Under the pieces are notes generated by a model that searched no databases, was not told the DNA's origin, and saw only the letters and a program-made list of their open reading frames with translations. The translations under genes were made by a program, and so were the position numbers. Shown here piece after piece: positions 12,346 through 24,001 of a stretch of 64,000 bases of DNA (position 1 is the first letter of the stretch; each line of letters starts with the position of its first letter). The stretch comes from Daphnia pulex (Eukaryota; Arthropoda; Branchiopoda; Diplostraca; Daphniidae). The stretch lies in the NCBI RefSeq assembly GCF_021134715.1, contig NC_060021.1, positions 248,001 through 312,000 of the forward strand, in the 5' to 3' direction.

Positions 12346-15300
12346 ATGTCGTTGCTAAAATCACTTGCCTTAAATCAGACTTTTGATAGTAATTCAGAGA
12401 TTGTAGAGTTTATTAAGCAGTTAGAGACAGAAAATGTATATTTGCGTCGTGGTCATTGTGAGTCAATTAGTAGTTACAACAATGACCGAAGAAATCAAAT
12501 CGTACTTGACGAAAAGTTTGAGTTTAAAAGAATTCAATACATGTGCCCTCATTTTGGTACTCACAAATCACGATCAAAGGGTTCACGACTGAACCAAAAT
12601 GTGATGCCAAACAATTGTCCAGTGCAGATTAGATTTGTTTTTAATCCAGTTAGTGAAAAGTTTGAGATCAAGGTCTTGGAGTTGGAGCATAAAGACCACC
12701 CTGTTTCTGCGGAACATGTCAAGACCTATGCAAGAAAAAGGTAAGATTTACTTTTACATTGGTTTCCAAATTTCATTAATGTGCTAGAACTATTTACTTT
12801 ACATTCCGTGTGATGTAATAAGGTTTTGTTGTATGTTCGATTAAATGATTGGATTTCATGTTATATATTTCCTGGAATGACCTTGTCGACCTTGTTGCAC
12901 GTTATTACAGGCATATGAATGACGAGGCCCTTAGTTTCGCCAACGGTGCGCTTTCTGCCGGCGCTCAACCGACTAAAATTCGCAAGATTCTGCAAGATAA
13001 ATTCGGTTCCAATCTCATTAGCAAGGACCTGATTAATATGAAGCAGAAATTAATAGGTTAGCGAACACACTTAATTTTTGTAAAACCATTTTACTTGAAC
13101 AAATCAAGGACAACTTTTTTCTGTCATTAGGGAATTTGGAAGACGATTGGAGCAATTCAGTTAGCTTTCTTGATAGTCTACAACAAGATCCAAACAACGT
13201 CGTCAAAGTGCTGCACGACCCGGAAGGAGAAGTCACCGCTATTTTCGTGCAGCTAGAAAAGCAACGCAAACTGTACAAAATGTACGGCAAAGTCGTCGAG
13301 GTAGACGGGACTTACAATATTGATCAAGCTGGATTTGCGCTGTATCATTTGCTGATAGAAGACAATAATGGCGATGGTCAACCCGTAGCTATGTTCTTCA
13401 TTAGAGAAGAGACAACGGAAGCGATTTCTGAATGCCTGCGAATATTTGCAGAGGTAATGACTGTCTAAATTAGATTTTAAGTGTTTCTTATAATCAAACT
13501 TGACTGTACCTACAGAATAACGACGTCTCCATGACAAAAGTGACCATATCCGACAAAGACTGCGCTGAGATAGCCGCGTTGGAGAACTGCTTTCCTCATG
13601 GGGTTCACATCCTTTGTCAGTTTCACGCATTGAAGGCCGTAGACGTCTACATAAAGAAACCAAAGGACGGCGAACGCGTAGACAAAGAAAAAATCCACGA
13701 AATTATTAAACACTTTCGTGCGGCTATGTATGCTGAAACGCAGGCTGATTTTGAAACAGCAAAAGCGTACCTGTTGAAACAAGGTGAATCGATAGTTAAA
13801 GATAATCTATAGAATGTATTAAAAATGTGTACATACTTCATAGGTTCCGGACCAGGAAGTATTGCAGCATACTTCGAAAATAACTGGTTCAACATAGCCG
13901 ACAAATGGAGTAACCTTGGACGTCGAAATCTTCCAACGTTTGGTAACAATACCACCAATCGTCTTGAACGGTAAAACACGCTATTAAATTTTCATTTACA
14001 TCACCGATAACTAAATACCTGAATTACATTTTAAGATTTCACCACACTATCAAGGATGTCCTCCAGAAAACCAAGCGATTGTCAGAAGTTCTCCGCAATT
14101 TAATAGACATCGTTTTGATACGCCTTTCTGACCGAAAAATGAAACAGTGCATACGAGAGGTAAAATTCTCCAAGAAGGAAAAGCATCCGTTGATCAAAAA
14201 GTTTGCGGACACCATCTCCCCTTTTGCTTGGGGCCATCTCGAAGCAGAACTGAAAATAATGAAAGAGAATTACAACTTCGTACTTAATGAGGTTAATAAA
14301 TTGTTTGTTATTTTTTTAAATGGATCTAATTTATAAATTCTGCTTAGGAATCATCAACGTACCACATAGTTTCACGCTACACTACGTACAAATTGAAACA
14401 AGATCTCACTGGCTGCACGTGCAAGTTTTTCTTGGATTTTCAACTGCCTTGCCGCCACATTATCAACTTCCACATCAAAGAAAACACCGAAGTTCCAGTG
14501 GGATCATTTTCTAATCACTGGTTAAATGAATGTCTGGAGGTAAAGCAAAGTTAAAATGATTATCGATAACTAAATTTATTTTTTAAACATTTATTTGTTA
14601 CAAGAATGATGCGGTCGTTTCCGCAAGCGTTTCATCGCCATCTGGAGTTCAGCGTCCGAAAAAGACCCGGCTGCGTGCAACGGGGAAAAGCCAATATATC
14701 ATGGCCACTAACGTTTTCCGTAGGATGGCCGACACGATGAGTGGACTAGCAGCCTCCGACTTCGAAGTCCAATTGCACTTCTTCCTTAACATTCACAAAT
14801 TAATGAAAGAGGGGAAACTCCTTCGAGTAATGGAAGACGAGAAGCAGGAGACCGAGAATCCTTCGAACAACTCACTGGTTGATTCTCCGACTGTTGCGGA
14901 ACGTATTGAAACATCTACAGCAAGGACCAAGGCAAATATTTAAAACAATCGAACAAACATATGGTATTCTAACAAAAAATACCTTTATAGGTTTTTGCTC
15001 AACCTTGGGCATCGCTCCGTCTTCCCGTTGCCCCTGTTAAAAGAGGCAGGCCAAAACAGGACAAAGGATATTTTACTGCTTACAAAAAGAAGTCGAAGAC
15101 AACGCGTGACGATGTTTCAGTGGTGGATCCAGATCCAGATGAGAAGAACGTGAAGCCTAGGAAACGATTGAGAACAGAAAACGTAAGCAAATGTCTTATA
15201 CATCCTAACAATACGTATAATAACTGTACTGTGTTTCTCACTTTTGTTTAGATGGGTGGAATTATGAGCAGAGAGATGGAGGAAGTGCTAATTTTGGCTG

Positions 15301-16563
15301 AGGAAGAAGAACACATGAAGGATTATTATAATCAAGATTCGTCATCACAGCTTCAGGAATTACCTAGTACATTAGAGGTAAACAAGTATTATTAATCCAT
15401 TGAAAATTATCCAAGTTAATACTAATTGATCTTCAATAGATAACTATCGACGCTCCCATCATACCTACACCCAGCGTAGTTTCACCTGTAAACAAAACAG
15501 ACGTTCGCATCACCACAGCCGCTGATGTTCCACCAGTCGATGAAGTGGACGTGTCCATCATTGATCACAACTACACATTGATCACAACTACACCCAGCGA
15601 AGTTTCACCTGTAAACAAAACGGACATCAGCATCACCACAACCACTGATGTTCCACCTGTCGATGTCACACTGATCACAACTGCATTACCCGATAATTCT
15701 GTAGAGGTAACAAAATGATATTTGGAAGAATTTCAGAAAAATGATTCGAATTTCCTTACTTCCTTTAATAGCTTGTGTCTTCGACTGATGGTTGCCTCCG
15801 AAAAAACCGAAATAGACGGGACAGGAGTAAACAACCCTATCTTTTCTTGGACAAGCCGCAAGTATTAACAAAGACGAACAAACTCATGTCAGGCGACATC
15901 AACAAGGCGCAGGCAATCCTGAAAAAGCAACATCCAGAAATAGGTGGTCTGTTCTGCTGTACAATTGGAGGCAGCCTTGAATTCCCCCGAGCGCAGGGCG
16001 ATCAATGGTTGCAGATCGTTCATGACGGATCGGATCACTGGGTATTAGTTGCCAAAGGGTTTATTCAACGTGAACATGTACTGGTGTATGACAGCAGTCC
16101 CGGCAATCCATGGAGAAACGAGCATGTCCTAAGTTGTATGTCCAGTCTCCTCCAATCACCTGAAAAGGAAATGACATACATCATCAAAGATTGTCAACGG
16201 CAGAGCAATGGGTATGATTGCGGGGTATTCGCGATTGCTTTTGCTACGAGCTTGGCATTCGGAGAAGACCCTGCAAAAAGAATGTATGACCCAAAAAAGT
16301 TACGCCCTCACCTTATTCAGTGTATGGATTCCGGCGAACTAACTCCATTCCCATCAGTTGAAAGTCGTGCAACAAGGACTCACGAGACTGTCGAAGCAGA
16401 ATTATTGTATTGTACCTGTCGCAGGACAGGCTGGGAGAAAAATGGATTTGAGTTTATCGGATGTGACACGAATGGTTGCGACGGTTGGTTTCACAAAATG
16501 TGCATCAATAATTGTCCTAAAGATATGAATGATAAATGGTTTTGTATTAACTGTCAATTGTAA
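12346..16563 (+). CDS. MULE transposase fused to SWIM, AT-hook, ULP1 protease and PHD finger
   Basis: Twelve exons join in frame to 1136 aa: 12346-12740, 12911-13056, 13131-13453, 13516-13783, 13844-13970, 14036-14291, 14348-14539, 14605-14931, 14991-15182, 15252-15377, 15440-15706 and 15772-16563. The N-terminus has a C...C...HKDH pattern of the FAR1/FLYWCH kind. The MULE transposase core has VEVDGTY (D about 239), ISDKD (D about 301), HILCQFHALK, and NTTNRLERFHHTIK (E about 419), so the DDE residues are present. A SWIM finger CTCKF...PCRHI lies near 528-542 and an AT-hook KRGRPK near 697. The C-terminal C48/ULP1-like domain keeps H962, D980, Q1017 and C1023 (SDHW, VYDSS, CQRQSNGYDCG). A PHD finger occupies about 1086-1134. 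One intron (14932-14990) needs a GC donor; without it translation would stop soon after the SWIM region, leaving the protease as a second gene. Confidence 0.85.
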
Positions 16564-16879
16564 CTGTCTCAAATAAACTTACTGTACAAAGAAATGTTGC
16601 TTATCACCATTCGTCCGTTTTCCCGCGCATACACCGACCAAGACACTGAGCAGCGTGCAAATAACAGCGGTGTCCTCACGAGTTTTCTATCGAGAAGACA
16701 TGGCGACCTGGTCGTTTCCTTTTGATACGATCTACAGTCGATATAAGAGTTATTTTGACTTGGAGGTTGTAGGAAATTAGGCGTAAATCAACTACCATTG
16801 GCAGAATACATGGCCTAGCCAAAGTCATAGTAAATGACATCATTATGACTGGATGAAAGTCGAGGATTTTGGGATCAAT

Positions 16880-17610
16880 AATGTTGGAGAATCACCATGT
16901 ACAGCAGAAATTTATTTCCTATCATTCCCTCTTCATTAACACACCTATAAATGAGAAATAAGCATTGTTAATCAAACTAATTTCAAACACAATGTTCTAT
17001 GAACCTGGTTACAATCAGAATGCCATCGTAGAGTGTATGGCCTGCTGGAAATCACCAAGTACAGCAGAGATTTAATTGCAATCATTCCCTCTTCATTATC
17101 ACACACCTATAAATGAGAAATAAGCATTGTTAATCAAACTAATTTCAAACACAATGTTCTATGAACCTGGTTACAATCAGAATGCCATCGTAGAGTGTAT
17201 GGCCTGCTGGAAATCACCAAGTACAGCAGAGATTTAATTGCAATCATTCCCTCTTCATTAACACACACCTATAAATTAGAAATAAGCATTGTTAATCAAA
17301 CTAATTTCAAACACAATGTTCTATGAACCTGGTTACAATCAGAATGCCATCGTAGAGTGTATGGCCTGCTGGAAATCACCAAGTACAGCAGAGATTTAAT
17401 TGCAATCATTCCCTCTTCATTATCACACACCTATAAATGAGAAATAAACATTGTTAATCAACTAATTTCAAACACAATGTTCTATGAAACTGGTTACAAT
17501 CAGAATGTCATTGTAGAATGTATGGCCTGTTGGAAATCACCAAGTACAGCAGAGATTTATTTCCTATCATTCCCTCTTCCTTTATGCACACCATAAATAT
17601 TAAATGTTAA
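16880..17610 (+). repeat. Sub-terminal tandem array, about five units of 162 bp
   Basis: Units contain ATCACCAAGTACAGCAGAGA, CATTCCCTCTTCATTA, CACAATGTTCTATGAACC and a GTGTATGGCCTG block. They start near 16886, 17046, 17208, 17371 and 17532. The middle units are almost identical and the outer ones more diverged, as expected for unequal crossing over. The array ends just before the right TIR. Confidence 0.92.
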
Positions 17611-17750
17611 TCAAACCAATTGACTAACGAGAAATTGCGAATCCAATTGAACGAGGCAATTGCGAAGAAAGAGGCAAAAAGTTTTAACGAGGTGATGAGA
17701 GTCAAAACACAGAATCAGTCGTTATTTGATTTGCCATTCGTCGCCATAAA

Positions 17751-17853
17751 TTTCCGGAGTGCAATAGCCACTTTTGACGCTAGAGGACTCCGGACTCCGG
17801 AGTGTAATAGCCACTTTTGACACTAGAGCGCTCCGGACCCCGGAGTGCAATAG
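17751..17853 (-). repeat. MULE right terminal inverted repeat
   Basis: Reverse complement of 11035-11137 with two substitutions, including the same two 43-bp subunits and partial third unit. Confidence 0.93.
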
Positions 17854-18621
17854 GCGTGACCATCAACTTATTCGTTTACGCATTAACTATTCCAATATTT
17901 TTGTAAAGTTTCGCAGTTCCTATGAATATTCGTGCACGAAGTACTTCACTAAATTATACAGAGGTCTTTCTAATGTAAATGTAATTAGCAGTGCGTCTGC
18001 AAGAACTGCCGCATTTCCTATGTTATGTTACCTCAACAACACTGTTTATACGTGGAAAGGAAATATGGAAGTGGGAAGTGATCATAGTCTACTCTATTTG
18101 AAGAAGCCGAAAGGTTACCGTGTCGGAAAGTGAAGCAAATTTTGCTTATACCCTTTCCTCCAACTTTCCTGCCTGGATATTACTCTGCCATCTAGTGGTC
18201 GATGTAATATTTCTTTGAAAAAATTCGGACGTTTTTCTAGAAAAGCAAGAAGTTAACGAAGCGAAAAAGTGGGTGACTCAATGGAGCGAGAGATAGCCTT
18301 CAAAGTTTAGTACTACCAATTTTCCGTAATAAAATTCATTTTGGGATTAGACATTTAGACATCCATAACTCCTCCTCCTCGGATGGTCTGTGTTGATTGG
18401 TCCTGCTCACTCCCGTATAGTCCCGTAATTACGTCGTCTGCTATTCAAGATTTTTATGTTTGTTTGTTTTTTTTCAAAAAGGTCCTGTCTAATTCGCTGT
18501 GGAATTAGTGAATTACATTTTATGCCGGTTGGATTTCCTCAGTATCATTGATCATATATATTTTATTGTTGCATTACTTAGTAGTTAGGCTACTTGAGAT
18601 TGTTTTCAAGAAACGACGGCG
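17854..18621. other. Intergenic, upstream of ALKBH6
   Basis: Flank of the transposon and presumed ALKBH6 promoter. An open frame across 17870-18133 runs out of the TIR and resembles no protein I know. A CCATCTAGTGG motif is present near 18188. No gene is called. Confidence 0.5.
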
Positions 18622-19569
18622 ATGGAAATATATCGGCTAGAAAAGGTAGAACAATATAACTGAATGTCATGAACACAGATCTGATGAGTAAATGCTAACC
18701 TTATTGTTAATGATTTCTATTACAGTGTCCAAGTAGTGCATATTACATTAAAGATTTTCTTACTGTGGAAGAAGAGGTGTTCTTATTGAAGAATGTATAC
18801 AATGTTCCTCAAACAAAATGGACTCAGTTATTAAGAAGAAGGTAAGGTTGATCATGTTGCACGCACTCTTGTATGGATTTAGTATTTACGTAATATAACC
18901 TTCATAAATAGATAAACACAATTTGTCTTAATTTATTAGGCTCCAAAACTGGGGAGGTGTACCTCACCCTAATGGAATGATCCCTGAAGCTATTCCACAG
19001 GTTACAGTTTTTTTATTGTCAGTTGTGAGGTACCATGCATAACTCTTAATGTTTGATGCATTTTACAGTGGCTTCAGACATGTATAGACAAGGTAGTGGC
19101 CCTGAATGCATTCTGTGATGCTCCAAACCATGTATTGATAAATGAATATAAACCCAATGAAGGAATAATGGTAAAAATTTTCTTGGCCAACCTAGTAGTT
19201 CTAATTAAAGTTTTGATCATTTTCTTTAAATAAAAGCCCCATTTAGATGGACCACTATACTCTTCAACAATTGCGACGGTGAATCTTGGCTCTCACACAG
19301 TACTAAATTTCTATGATTCGAAAGACAGAGAAAAGGTTTCATTCTCGTTGTTTCTGGAGCCACGAAGTTTATTAGTCCAACAAGGGAATATTTATGAAAC
19401 CTATTTACACGGAATCGATGAAAAATACGAAGACATTCTTGACAACTCAATTCTTAATGTGCCTAGCAATTACCAGATGAATCAGTCTTTGAAGAGGGAA
19501 ACACGTGTTTCTCTTACAATAAGACATGTGCAGAAAGTATCAAAACTCAAGATAAAATTGGGGAGATGA
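18622..19569 (+). CDS. ALKBH6: AlkB homologue 6, Fe(II)/2-oxoglutarate dioxygenase
   Basis: Five exons (18622-18645, 18726-18841, 18940-19000, 19069-19170 and 19237-19569) join to 211 aa. The family marker strings KWTQL, LQNWGGVPHPNGM, HVLINEYKPNEGIMPHLDGP and ATVNLGSHTVLNFY are those of ALKBH6. The iron ligands HLD (H-x-D) and the distal H in LHGI are visible. So is the arginine motif RETRVSLTIRHV, whose arginine binds 2-oxoglutarate in the AlkB family. The family repairs or demethylates nucleic acids; the exact ALKBH6 substrate is less certain. Exon 1 encodes only MEIYRLEK. The gene is convergent with RNASEH2C, with 72 bp between stop codons. Confidence 0.92.
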
Positions 19570-19641
19570 GATTAATGATGAATGTTATATGTTGAAATCC
19601 TCTTCATTCAGTTTCATGAATCTAAAAATAAATACACAATG

Positions 19642-20141
19642 TTAATAAGGGCTAAAGAAAATCTTTGAAAAAAAGCTTTTAACCATTTTAGAGAGTGTGA
19701 GCCAATCCATGGATTGATTAATTGAATCATTGTTGACTGGGAAGCAATCCCAGTTCCAATATGTAATTTTATCAAATTTCTTACTGACAACAAGATTTCT
19801 CTCCTCAATGTCAGTCAACGGTTTCTTCATTTCAGTGACCACAATTCCTTTGAAACCATCTGGTATTACAGTTTCTTTTCCTTGCAAAGGATAACCTCGG
19901 AATGAAGCTTGTTTAACTAGATGTAATAAAAAGTGTCACCAGATCAATAAAAAAAATATACTTAAGATAAAAAATTACCTCCATCACTACTATCATCCAG
20001 CTCTTTATTTTCAATGTAGGGTGAAAAGAATCCTGAAACATTTGCTTGACCGTCGTGATTGATTTTACAGGGCATCGAATGAACTACGCAATTTTCGTCA
20101 AGTTTCAAATCAGAAGAATTCACTTGGATGTGTACAGCCAT
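19642..20141 (-). CDS. RNASEH2C: Ribonuclease H2 subunit C
   Basis: Two exons, 20141-19979 and 19916-19642, join in phase 1 to 145 aa. The N-terminal part has the HSMPCKINHDGQANVSGFF segment and the second exon has ASFRGYPLQGKETVIPDGFKG, corresponding to the RNH2C signature (LPC...FRGR.L.G..V.VP.G..G). The C-terminal TYWNWDCFP element also fits. RNase H2C is a non-catalytic scaffold of the trimeric RNase H2 that removes ribonucleotides from DNA. It is short for the family, matching small invertebrate orthologues. It lies tail-to-tail with ALKBH6 and head-to-head with EXT2. Confidence 0.85.
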
Positions 20142-20782
20142 GTTTACAGTGTTTTTGTTTTTTTTCGTGAAGACTAAATAACTGAAAAATTCAAAAATAA
20201 GTAAATAACACAAAGTGTTAAAGAATTTGACAAAGCCTGATTCCCGCCAATTTCATTGAAAAGAAAAAGATGTTCTGCTATTTTGCTTTATCACACGAGG
20301 AGAATTCACAGAGATGGCGTTGGGGCTGGCTGGTTCAGAAATTTAGAGGATGGGACGGTCACGTGACTTTCGAAGGGCGGGACTTATTGGGCGATCCATC
20401 TAGTGGCAAAAGTATCCACCACTAGTTCCGTAGTTCGTTAGTTGACAGATTGACAGTTTACAATCACAATCACAATATCATATTCAGTCTATTTGATATG
20501 AATATACTAAGTCCGAAACTCCGAATATTACATATTATATAGTACACTACATGCTATAAAATATTGCGCAATCAATAACATAGTCGCTTCGCTGGTACCT
20601 AAAACTAAATTCTTTCCCTTAATCTGGTCACTTTCAAAACAGAATAAACTATCATAGCTAACAAGATTGCCTGCAATTAATACATCCCACAATCAACTGT
20701 AGTGTTTCTCATCTAATCTTAAATTTTGAATGCTCATTCTAGTGATCCACTTTGCTTCCTTGATTATTTTTATGTAAAGAAA
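20142..20782. promoter_or_regulatory. Bidirectional promoter region RNASEH2C / EXT2
   Basis: A 641-bp non-coding spacer between divergent start codons. It contains GAGATGGCG near 20312 and GATCCATCTAGTGGC near 20394, which resemble YY1/CTCF-type motifs seen elsewhere in the window. No TATA box is obvious. Confidence 0.45.
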
Positions 20783-23322
20783 ATGAAAGGAAAATGTCCC
20801 AAATCATTTACTGTTTTCACTGAAAATTCCTCATCCTTTACTAATCGGACCATTGTTACTTTTAATTTCAGGCATTTCTTCTTAGGATTTGCTTACCTCT
20901 TGCTGTTTATCTTTCTGGCGCTATCAATTCTATTATGGGTTCCGCTGCACACACGTCATAGCCTAGAACCTTCAGTTTTATTAGAAAGAGCTTCACTTGA
21001 TCATTTACCAGAATTAGTTGTCTTAAATAACTCATTATCATTTGCCACTCAAAAGAATTGCACATACTACACATGTTTCGATGTTTACAAATGTAGTCAC
21101 ACACACAGTGGAAGAATAGGAGTCTATGTGTATCCTGTAGTTGAATTTGTTGACAAAGATAAAGTACCCATAACCAAGAAAATTACGTCAGAGTTTTATA
21201 ACATTTTAAAAGCCATAACCAAGAGTATGTACTTCACATCTAACCCAAATGAAGCATGCTTATTTATCCCTACAATTGATTTACTCAACCAAAACCGAAT
21301 TCGCCCCAAGGATGTTGGAAAAGCTTTGAGCTCACTACCATAGTAAGCTAATACTTGAATTAAATATCCAAAGGTTTCAAAAGTAAATAATAAAAACTTG
21401 GTTTGTTCTAATTTAGTTGGAACGAGGGACGCAATCATTTGATTTTTAACATACTTCCTGGATCCATGCCGGAGTACCATCCGTTTTTGGAGGTTGACAT
21501 TGGTTATGCCATGATGACTAGCGGTGGATTCTCATCTTTGACGTACCGTTCCGGATTCGACGTCTCCGTCCCAGTATACAGTCCGCTAGCAGCCGAGCTG
21601 AGAACACAAAGTTCACTAGATCGAAGTTGGCTCGTCATTTCTTCTCAACCCTATATCCATGAAGACTTTCGTGAAGTTATCTCGGAAATGGCTGCCGAGC
21701 ATCCTGGATTTCTCGTTTTGAACAGCTGCGGATCGAGTCCGTTGGATACGAAACTTCGCTGCCGAGACGAAGAAACCTACAATTTCCCAGACGTATTAAT
21801 GGTATTTGAAGAACTTTCAGTATAGTTACATTTCATTTAAACACTAACAACTTTGTACGTTTTTCTGTTTCAGAATGCAACTTTTTGCTTGGTGGTTCGT
21901 GGCGCTCGACTGGGACAACCCACATTAATGGAATCTCTAGCTGCTGGATGCATCCCAGTGGTAGTGTCGGACTCGTATGTCCTTCCCTACGACGAGGTGA
22001 TTGACTGGAAAACTGCCGTTCTTCAACTCTACGAGGACGATCTCAGTAAAATGATGGACTTGCTACGGGGTGTGTCCTCTGACCGTATTAGCGAAATGCG
22101 TCAAAAAGGAAACTGGATTTACACTCGATATTTCACCTCCATGGAACGAATAGCCTTGACAACGCTGCGCATCATCAACGATCGTGTCTTCCCACACATA
22201 GGGCGATCCTATTCCGACTGGAATGATCCTCCCATTGAACGTCGTCATTTAACTTACAAGACCTTTGCTCTGCCAATGGGACCACCACGTTCGCAAGGCT
22301 TTACAGCCGTCGTATTGACGTATGACCGTCTCGAAAGTCTGTTTCACGTTTTAGAACGAATTTCAAAAGCGCCCAGTCTTGCCAAGATTGTCATTGTTTG
22401 GAACAATCAATTCAAAGATCCTCCGCCTATTTCTTCTTGGCCACGTCTGCCAAAACCACTTCAGGTACAAACGTGTTACATTCATGATTTTGGTAATTGT
22501 TTTAATGGATTCTTTTCTTCCTTAGATTGTTCGAACTAAACGGAATCAACTCAGCAACCGCTTCTATCCATTCCCAGAAATTGAAACAGAGGCTATATTA
22601 GCAATGGACGACGATATTATGTAAGAGAAGAACAGCATATTTTCAATGAAGTTTACACTTTTGTTAGATCGCTAATGATAAATATTCTCCCAATTTTTTA
22701 CTTTCAGTATGTTGACTACAGATGAATTAGAGTTCGGTTTCGAAGTCTGGCGCCAATTTCCAGATCGTATCGTAGGATTCCCTTCGCGAACCCATGTCTG
22801 GGACGGATTTAATCATCGCTGGAAGTACGAATCGGAATGGACCAACAACGTGTCAATGGTACTGACCGGTGCGGCGTTTTACCACCGTGTTTACAACTAC
22901 TACTACAGCAGCGCTATGCCTGGCGACATCAAAAATTGGGTTGACGATCACATGAATTGTGAAGATATGTAAGGATCATTTCTCTAATTTTTATTATTTT
23001 AAAATTCACTTTACTTAATTAATTATTTGCGAATTCTAGTGCAATGAATTTCTTGGTGGCCAATTTAACCGGGAAGGCTCCCATCAAAGTGGCTCCTCGC
23101 AAGAAATTCAAGTGTCCCGAATGTGTCAATGCCGATCTCCTGTCTGTCGATTTGTCAGACATGACTGCTCATATGGCGGAACGATCGGAATGCATCAACC
23201 GATTTGCAGACATCTACGGTCGACTACCCCTTCGGAGTGTCGAGTTTCGAGCTGATCCCGTTCTTTTTAAAGACAATTTGCCAGATGCATTTAAAAGATT
23301 CAACGAAATAGGCAGTCTTTGA
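20783..23322 (+). CDS. EXT2: Exostosin-2, heparan sulfate co-polymerase subunit
   Basis: Six exons, 20783-21342, 21417-21801, 21874-22464, 22526-22620, 22708-22968 and 23040-23322, all in phase, give 724 aa (human EXT2 is 718). EXT2 pairs with EXT1 in the Golgi to polymerise heparan sulfate. A type-II membrane anchor lies near aa 31-53. The luminal GT47 exostosin domain starts with CFDVYKC and includes [26 protein letters not shown] and [15 protein letters not shown]. The GT64 domain contains [12 protein letters not shown], the acidic metal-binding stretch [25 protein letters not shown], and [14 protein letters not shown]. The C-terminus ends NEIGSL as in the family. The first exon could instead begin at an internal acceptor (about 20872), with a start further upstream. 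Confidence 0.94.
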
Positions 23323-23433
23323 AATAATTTAATAATTTGATAAAAAAGTTCAATATATAAAGCGTTAATTGTTTGAATGTTCTAACTATAAAGTGCCAAA
23401 TTCAATGACTTCATTTCTTTGTTGTGTAGTAGT

Positions 23434-23992
23434 TTAGCCTGAACTAATACAATCCATCAGATTTCCAAAGGTGTCTTGAACCCAACCAAAAAATAGCGTG
23501 GGATTTTGATAAGTCAATTTTTTGAAAGTGTAAAACTTATTTTTAGGCCATTGAATGTAAAAAACTCCTTTGGGGTTCAATCCGCACCGAAAGAAAACCG
23601 ATTTCCACTGCAACTGAAAGGCTTTTTGGCTTTCGATCGAAAAGAGTTGTCGTGCTTTATTGGTCCATTCACGTCGTCTTATTGTTTGAAGTTGATGTGT
23701 CATGTCGGTCCAAATATCTAAGAATAGGAAGGGAAGACCTATTCAAATAATGCAGACATAGGTTGTCTAGGATTGGAACAGCACATAAAATACCCAGCTG
23801 AAATAAGCTGGGTCGTGTAAGTAGTGTCAAATAAATTTTCTGTTTCAACAGATAAATTAACGGCGAGGTATGTGTTATTGGGTCGTTAGAAATTCGTTTG
23901 CCGCTGCATTTCCCAAAGAAACAACGGTAGACAATTCGGATATCAGCTTTATATCTACTTTTATCTATAACGGAGTGAATTGTATGAGACAT
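23434..23992 (-). CDS. Possible two-exon small gene, unknown product
   Basis: Two open segments, 23992-23794 and 23717-23434, are linked by a plausible GT-AG intron in compatible phase, giving 160 aa. The first exon starts MSHTIHSVIDKSRYK. The second is rich in basic and aromatic residues (IRRREWTNKARQLFSIE, then WKSVFFRCGLNPKG). I recognise no domain. It lies just downstream of EXT2 in convergent orientation. It could be a real small gene or chance frames; only phase agreement and codon texture support it. Confidence 0.3.
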
Positions 23993-24001
23993 TAATATCA
24001 C

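Larger units (their letters stand above)
11035..17853 (+). mobile_element. Apparently full-length MULE (Mutator-like) DNA transposon
   Basis: A 6.8-kb element bounded by 103-bp terminal inverted repeats (11035-11137 and 17751-17853) that differ at only two positions. Inside are two 183-bp direct repeats near the left end, a 12-exon transposase gene, and an array of about five 162-bp repeats near the right end. Long TIRs, sub-terminal repeats and a MULE/SWIM transposase place it in the Mutator superfamily. I could not find a convincing 8-11 bp target-site duplication: left flank TAGGTAAAAT, right flank GCGTGACCAT. Either the TSD has mutated or the true ends lie slightly elsewhere. Near-identical TIRs and an open gene suggest recent activity. 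Confidence 0.85.

Noticed and set aside
17774-18133. Frame running from the MULE right TIR into flanking DNA
   Set aside because: It starts inside a terminal repeat and has no recognisable domain.
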